From positions 1 through 64,000 of the forward strand of contig JADGJC010000167.1 of the NCBI GenBank assembly GCA_027596075.1: 64,000 nt of DNA, written 5' to 3'. Source of the DNA: Rhizophlyctis rosea. Lineage: Eukaryota; Chytridiomycota; Chytridiomycetes; Rhizophlyctidales; Rhizophlyctidaceae. Positions 58,328 through 64,000 of the stretch are shown piece by piece. Position numbers and translations under genes: made by a program. The notes under the pieces were generated by a model. The model was not told the DNA's origin. It searched no databases and worked only from the letters and a program-made list of their open reading frames with translations. Position 1 is the stretch's first letter, and each line of letters opens with the position of its first letter.

Positions 58328-60392
58328 TTACAAACTTCCGACAGATGCCTCTAATTCCTCACCATCTTCCAACTCCTCCTTGACCATACCCAACATCGCC
58401 TGAGCTGACGTCCTCCGCTCATCTGCTCCCATCGTGCTTGCCAAACCTCGCTCACCTAATCCCGCGTACCCATCTATCTCCTTTGTCAGTTCCAACTTCT
58501 CATGCAACATCGCATTGTTCCTGATATTGTCCACCCACTCAGCAATCTGATCATTGGAGGCGACGTTTTTGGCGTAGTTGATGGCGCGACAGACAACTTG
58601 GAGGTTATCAATACTGTGGAGGATTTTCACCCGCTTGCTTCCACAAACGCCAATCTGCTGGTGCTCCTCGTCCGTCGCCACCCTCTCGCTGACGATGCGA
58701 TCAAATGAACCACCTAGAATCCACTCCTCTCCAGATGTTGTGTCCTTCCTGCGATTCCATGCAACAGGCAATCCAGTGATTTGACAATGACCTTGGTGTT
58801 GAGCAAGTTCGGTAAGCTCCTTGCGAGAGACCGTCACTCCTTCCACTCTGTAAGATAATGTTGCTGCCGCCTTTGCTGTGTGCTTTCTGTCGTACCTCCG
58901 AAGACTTCCGTAAAGACTTGTAATGACTGATTTGGTGTTTGTTGATAGGCTTGTTGAACTAGTACAGAGCTGCACATATGGCTTCCCAGCGGATATAACT
59001 TGACGGAAGAAATTTCGGAGTACCTCAACGGGGTAATGGCCCCTGGCCCTGGAAGATATGTGAGTGTTGCTTTCCGCTCTTTATTGAGCTACAATACTTA
59101 CCGATTGCAAGCCACACAGGAAAGAAATACCCTTTGATCTTCATGCGCATATGGGAGTTTACTGAATTTGCGATCAGGAGATGCTGAGAAAATTGGATGC
59201 GTTCCGACAAAGACAAGCCGATCTGTGAAGCAGTGCTCGCATCGCCCTCCGTTGAGACGAAAGAGGGTTTCAGCCATTGCCTGATAGAGTGAAATGGCTG
59301 GGATCTCGGAATTCAGAGACGGAGGATTCTGGACGTTTTGCCGTCTTATATCGGCTTTTCGCATGCCGGCCGCAACTGATCGGAGGAAAACCTTCGCGTC
59401 TCTCTGAAAGAGTTCTGATCAATGATGACAAACTAGATGGGCCATTGACTTGCAGAACTCACTCTATAATATTCCCGCCACTTCCGCTTTCGTTCTTCTC
59501 GCTGCTCTGTAGTCGATGCGTTGCGCCGAGCCTTTTGATATTCACGGCTTCTTTGTCGCATGTCAATTTTTCGCTCTTCCGTCAACTGTTGCCACCATCT
59601 GCTCCTGCGTTCTCGATGTCGATCCCTTTCCTGCAACTTCTGTTCATCCGTGAACAGATCCTGCCGTTTTTTCCGGTTTTCCCAAGCCCGTTTTGCTAAC
59701 TCCTTCTTCTTGTCATCTGTCAAAGAACTCCACCATCTGTTGTGGCGCTCCCGAATCAGCTGTCTTGTTTTCGTTTTCTGTCCTTCCGTCAAAGACTCCC
59801 AATGTTCTCTATTACGAGCTTGACGTTGTTGCCGCACTTCTATCTTCCGTGTATCCGTTAATGAATCCCACCATTTCCTCTTCCGTTCTCGATCTTTGCG
59901 TCGCCGGTCCATCTTTTGTATCTCCGTCAATGCATCCAGCCGTCTCTTGTGCCCCTCTCGATCCCTCTGGCGGATCAACGCCCTGCGTTCATCACTCAAA
60001 GCGTGGCGCCAAGTCATACTTTGTCTTAGACATCCACAGCAAGTTTTCATCAGATTGTCTCCCTGCCAGAATTGCTCAATTGGTTTGAAGTGTTTCCCCT
60101 TTTTGCACCATTGCTTGAGGTTCACAGTGAGATGCTTTGTGGGCTCTTCTGCAACAGAGAGTTGCAGCGGAAATGCTTGTAACCCGCCATTCACCTTCTG
60201 ATTGAGTGTCTGGGCAACAGTTGATGGGACCACCTTGCTGATTGTGGTTGCAAACCACCACTTTTTCAAGCCGATATGAGGTGAACACAAGGACTTTTGG
60301 AGCTGCAACTTCTGTGGTCGAATAAGTCGGAGGCATGGCGGAGAAAAAAGAGCCGGTTGAAGTGAGCGGGGAACGCGTTGAATCGTGAACAT
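58328..60392 (-). CDS. HNH endonuclease-like protein with Cys-rich motif and eight basic 23-residue repeats
   Basis: Exons 60392-59463, 59403-59102, 59048-58328 (phases agree) give 650 aa. Residues 1-45 are Arg/Lys/Leu/Ser-rich without acidic residues, as in mitochondrial presequences. A Cys cluster follows (WCKKGKHFKPIEQFW ... TCCGCL, about 95-125). Residues about 127-310 are eight 23-residue repeats of the form W-x-SLT-[DE]-xxK-x5-R-x6-R-W, strongly basic and probably helical. Exon 2 has GGRCEHC ... LSCVACN, a zinc-ribbon-like pair. Exon 3 has GHCQITGLPV (about 498), FDRI and DNLQVVCRAINYAK, the order of an HNH nuclease of the DRI/DN-x-x-V-C class. The exons lie in separate open frames; in-phase splicing joins them. 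Target and function are unknown; DNA or RNA cleavage is inferred. Confidence 0.78.
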
Positions 60393-61152
60393 GTGAACTG
60401 CAAAACCGTTAATGTCTTCGGGCGTTTCGACCAGGCAATTCGGAAAAGGTAACTTACGACGTCAGCATGCAAATGTGTGGGACAGGAACAAGTTTTGGCT
60501 CTTGGGTTGACATCCCTCTATCCCTCCAGCCTGCCAAACTGGACAGCCCTCCAAGTGAGGCTTATTCTGGGCTGAGATCCATTTGGACTTTTTTGTTTAA
60601 ATGAATGTGTTCCTGGTTCGGACAAGGACCCTCGCGATGCTATCGGCTCTTCAAATCCTCAACACTCCCAACATGGTTCAACAAATTTCAACACTTTGCA
60701 CTGACACTCTTGCTACAAAATCACCTTCCCGAACAATGAATTGAAACCTTGATAAACCGGAATTCCGTATTCTGCAAATTCCGGAATAAAAGTCCTGTGG
60801 ATAAAAGCGTCGACTTTTATGATAAGAAGGTCTCCTCCGTCAGCCAAAAGACGGAGGGGTCCAATTGCTGTACTGTCTTAATTGACGGGCATAAGGGCGT
60901 ATTAGATGTCAGTTTTGATGGAATTTAAGAGACGACCCATTCTCAAGTTCCGGTTTCATGATGTCAAAGGTTTGTGATGTGAGTTGGTACGCTCTTACGC
61001 CGAATTCAGACGTGCACCTGAGCACATGGCACAACATGAAAGGCGCGGCTACCAAAGCATACTTTGTTGAGCATATTCTGTGTGCATTTCTATGAACATG
61101 AATCCTTATTATGATAGAGTTGGTCACGAAGCTAAGTACAACCTTTGCTCAC
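60393..61152. other. Intergenic region with a cluster of inverted repeats
   Basis: About 760 bp between the HNH gene start and the 3' end of the nucleotidyltransferase gene. No gene supported; hairpins lie at 60757-60857. Confidence 0.55.
60757..60857. repeat. Cluster of three perfect stem-loops
   Basis: CCGGAATT (60757-60764) pairs with AATTCCGG (60777-60784). ATAAAAGT (60786-60793) pairs with ACTTTTAT (60813-60820). CCTCCGTC (60834-60841) pairs with GACGGAGG (60850-60857). All three stems are 8 bp without mismatch within 101 bases. Confidence 0.85.
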
Positions 61153-63365
61153 CTAACACAGACATGCCCCATACCATGGATGATCCCCCATCACATGACT
61201 AACAAGAACCTTCCATGTTCCAACTTTCTTTTCGCAAAACGGAACTGGACACGTGTGTAAACTATTCACGTCTTCCTTTGAGAGTGCGACGGGCATCGCC
61301 TTACGAGCACAGGTAGGTGACGGACAGGAGCGCAAATCATGACTTGACCTTCCACCCTTGGGCGGTGATGTGGATCGACGAAACAAGGAGTCCCTCAGCG
61401 ATTTCATGTGCCCTGGCTGAGCTTGATGAGGATGGCTCGTAAGTACCTCCTGCTTGACGAGGATGCTTCGGCATGCTGACACTGGGCACTCAATGTCGGA
61501 CTGTTGGATTTGAGCTGGTGGTGAGGGTGACGGCGTTAGCGGCATGTAGGATTTGAATCCCTTTACATGAAGGTCAGAAGGGGCTGTTGAAGTTGGTGCT
61601 GTGCGGAAAGGAAGTTCGAATGTAAACGGAAATTCACTAGACAATGGTGATGATTCGAATACGGTAGTTGGTGGAGAAGGTATATGCGTTAACGGCATGT
61701 GGGGTTTGGCTTCATTTACATGATTGTCAGAATGAGTTGATGAAGTTGTTGCAGTGCAGGAAGGAGGTTGGAAGGTAAACAAAAATGTCTCAGCCGACAT
61801 GAAGGTAGTAATTGGTGGTGATGGTGGAGGTGTTGACGGCATGTAGTGTTTGATTCCAGTCACATGGATGTCAGGAGGAGTTGACGAAGTCGACGCCGTG
61901 GAGGAAGGAGGTTCGAAGGTAAACGAAAAATCACTAGCCGATGGTGAAGATTGGAAGGTACTACCCGGTGGCGTGGGTGCAGGTGTTGGCGGGTGCTGAA
62001 CGGGCTGAGAGTTTTTCCTCTCGACGGGATGAGAGGCCCACATATGATTTCGCAGCGCCCCTTCAGATGTACAGGGTGCGCAACCGTATCCAGAGGGGTA
62101 CTTCTTCGGTGGATCCTGGACTGTGGGCGGTGACCTTATGGAAGATGTCAAAGCGCTGGCTGATAGCCATTGAGGGAGACTGACCGCAGGGTGTGAATTG
62201 ATCAGATGGCTGTGTATTTCACCGAGCGTTTTGCATGCAATTTGGGGGCAGTGGTAACATTGATAGGGCGGCTGGCGATGGCGGGACAAATGAGCATCAG
62301 CATTCGAAGCATAGTGAACAAAACAATGGCAGCGAGGCTAAATGCAAAGACCAACTATGCATCGCCGACTCACAGTCAAAGCACGTTGCACGGCAACACT
62401 CAAATCGAAAGTTCTATCTTTCATTCCCGTCGGATCCTTATCTCCTAACGCCGTCTGCACGTCCTCCACACTCCTCACCCCCACCAACCTCTTGATGAGC
62501 GCACCAGCTCGATTCCGCCACTGAGTCAAGTCCCCTTGCCACATGAATGTCGCCGGCACCCGTTCCACAATGTGTTTGCATGTCCTAATCATATCCGCAA
62601 GCTCCCTTCCCGCGCCAAGACTTCTCAGAAACATCAGCGACTTCACGAATAACAATAAAACTGCTAGCGGCAAATCCAGCGCGTCCAGGGACGCAAAACA
62701 GGTTTGGTGCTGATGGTAGTTATGGAGCACAATCCACTCGTACTCGATGCCGCATAGGGGAGGTAGACCCGACGGGGAATGGAAGCATTGTGGGGATGTA
62801 GTGAACACCTCCTTGTCCAAAGGATGTATTGGAAAAGGTGATGTCAAAATCGATGGTTGGGGCGTTGGGCGCTATGCGAATTTTAGTGCTACTGATAGCG
62901 CTGAAAACCAAGAACGCACATGTGCATAAGATTGCAGAAAAAGAAAAGAAACAGGCAGACGAACGGCACTGGTTAGGTCGTCTTTCTCCCCTTCACAAGT
63001 TCGACAAGAGAAAGTACTTACTTCGTCTTCGACTCCGACATTCCATCGTTCACCTCCTTCTCTTTCACATCTCCCTTGAACACGCCCTTCAGCGTCAACA
63101 AAAACCTATGCCTCATGGGTTTTGTTATCTCAAAGCTGGCGGGCAGCACAACAATAAAGTCAGCGTCACTGCCAACGATATCGGTCCCTTTCCCTTGCGA
63201 GCCTCCCAACTCGACAATAGCACCCGGGTGGAGGGAACTCATCGCTTCTTCACGAATGAGTTGTTGCGCTTGAGCGTAGAGGGCGCGTACGTGGAGTGGA
63301 ATGGAGTTGTTGGTTATGTATTCGGATACGATGGAGGCCGTGGACTGAAGTGTTGGAACTGTCAT
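61153..63365 (-). CDS. OAS/CD-NTase-like nucleotidyltransferase fused to C2H2-type zinc fingers
   Basis: Exons 63365-63022, 62900-62807, about 62736 (or 62709)-62374, 62271-61153, about 640 aa. The first exon carries LGGSQGKGT (G54-G-S) and SDADFIVVLP (catalytic Asp67/Asp69); exon 2 gives TIDFDITF (third Asp). The GGS-x-GKGT / SDAD / hDhD order is that of 2'-5'-oligoadenylate synthetases and related CD-NTases. Exon 3 is helical (LPLAVLLLFVKSLMFLRSLG, the expected core helix). The donor at 62374 is in phase with the acceptor at 62271, which starts PPYQCYHCPQIAC, so the zinc-finger frame, which has no ATG of its own, is the C-terminus. It has Cys/His motifs (CAPC ... H ... H; CPVPFCEKKVGTWKVLVSHV with H-x4-H) and three about 50-residue Ser/Pro-rich repeats. 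The exon 2/3 junction (weak donor GGT-GTTCAC) is unsure; a frameshift is possible. Confidence 0.75.
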
Positions 63366-64000
63366 GTTTTTTGACAGCTATGTAGGACGTTCCGTTTTTG
63401 GCCCAGACGAATGGTATTTTGCGACAAGAGGCGGAAAAGAATGAACGGATTGGTGTGCGCTGATGGACGCAGAGCGCTCTGTTCAGCACTGTGGGCCCAG
63501 CGTGAACATGTTATGGGAAAGGCAAGGAACACTTCAAGACTTCAAATCTCGAAACCTTGAGAAATACTCCGCCCAAATGTCTCATTGAAAAGACCTGTCA
63601 ATCATGGGTTTGATCAGACCGTCCAAGCCCCCGGGCCAACTGAGACCCACAACTCCTTTCCAGCCGTCCTATTTCCACACAGACGATGGCGACGAATGCT
63701 TGTTTAGGAGCACTGACCTGCCGTTCTGTCTGATATCATATGCTCAACTTCCCATGCGATGTTGCATTCTGGAGATTCGGTTCTAGTTACCTGATGCGAG
63801 AAGGTGACGGTGGCACAGCATGTTTGCTTACGAATGTGGCGATGTTGGGCCAAGCCACATAGCATTGGTCCTTGAAATGGTGATATTTCACTTCTTCTCG
63901 AAATGTCTGCAAGGTGTATTTGCACTCGAGCATGCGAGGACTTCATGGGGCATTGAAAGGCTTCTGAACTTCGTGGCTATGGGTGGTTCAATTCGTCGCT
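63366..64000. other. Right edge, no supported gene
   Basis: About 635 bp upstream of the nucleotidyltransferase start. It should contain its promoter. Short frames here (for example 63704-63946, minus) may be parts of a gene beyond the window but show no feature. Confidence 0.5.

Noticed and set aside
59433..60392. Basic-repeat frame as a gene separate from the HNH frames
   Set aside because: A GT at 59462 and AG before 59403 join it in phase to the next exon, and another phase-consistent intron leads to the HNH part.
61153..62289. Zinc-finger frame as a separate gene
   Set aside because: Its open frame lacks an ATG near the start, and the acceptor at 62271 is in phase with the donor of the nucleotidyltransferase exon; treated as one gene.
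1..64000. CRISPR arrays, prophage, rRNA operons
   Set aside because: No regularly spaced repeats of that kind and no rRNA signatures were seen; the gene structure is eukaryotic.

Overview
This window is nuclear DNA of a filamentous or zoosporic fungus, most likely a chytrid (Chytridiomycota). Genes are interrupted by short GT-AG introns, mostly 50-140 nt. The gene mix combines fungal biomass enzymes (an AA9 LPMO with a CBM1, a secreted protein with three CBM18 hevein-type modules, a secreted copper amine oxidase) with genes that budding yeast lacks but animals and early-diverging fungi keep (Bicaudal-C-like KH+SAM protein, MED25-like Mediator subunit, ataxin-3). It also has the VLEWW-type ankyrin protein and a large NO VEIN-like ATPase. 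The assignment rests on family knowledge and inference; no rRNA or phylogenetic marker is present. All exon joins below were worked out by hand from splice sites and reading phase.

Layout. 1-5273 (-): multi-KH plus SAM RNA-binding protein, running off the left edge. 5274-9886: no supported gene. 9887-11012 (+): AA9 LPMO-CBM1. 11570-15685 (-): MED25-like subunit, crossed by a 10-N gap and carrying one long G-rich intron. 16378-18131 (+): ataxin-3. 18690-20217 (-): mitochondrial dicarboxylate carrier. 21061-22422 (+): unknown protein with a mitochondrial-type N-terminus, followed by a 48-N gap. 23268-25726 (+): probable mitochondrial DEAD-box helicase. 26272-26787 (+): gamma-glutamylcyclotransferase-like protein. 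27290-28192 (-): small secreted orphan. 29169-30907 (-): F-box protein, with a decayed tandem copy at 31316-32710. 33165-38986 (-): broken NO VEIN-like HATPase/DUF3883 gene. 40405-41748 (-): ankyrin-type protein carrying a 56-bp tandem duplication. 42674-43024 (-): small disordered protein. 45510-47383 (+): GT4 glycosyltransferase. 48854-52932 (+): secreted CBM18 protein. 53413-56461 (-): copper amine oxidase with two reading-frame problems. 58328-60392 (-): HNH nuclease-like protein with a basic repeat array. 61153-63365 (-): OAS/CD-NTase-like nucleotidyltransferase joined by splicing to C2H2 zinc fingers.

The left half (1-27 kb) is compact and mostly housekeeping: transcription, ubiquitin, mitochondrial and RNA functions. 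The right half (28-64 kb) is looser and accessory-like, with secreted enzymes, decaying paralogs, tandem duplications and two unusual nucleic-acid or nucleotide enzymes side by side. The best candidate for something undescribed is that last pair: an OAS-like nucleotidyltransferase fused to zinc fingers, next to a co-directional HNH nuclease with eight 23-residue basic repeats. Any joint role in nucleic-acid sensing or defence is inference.
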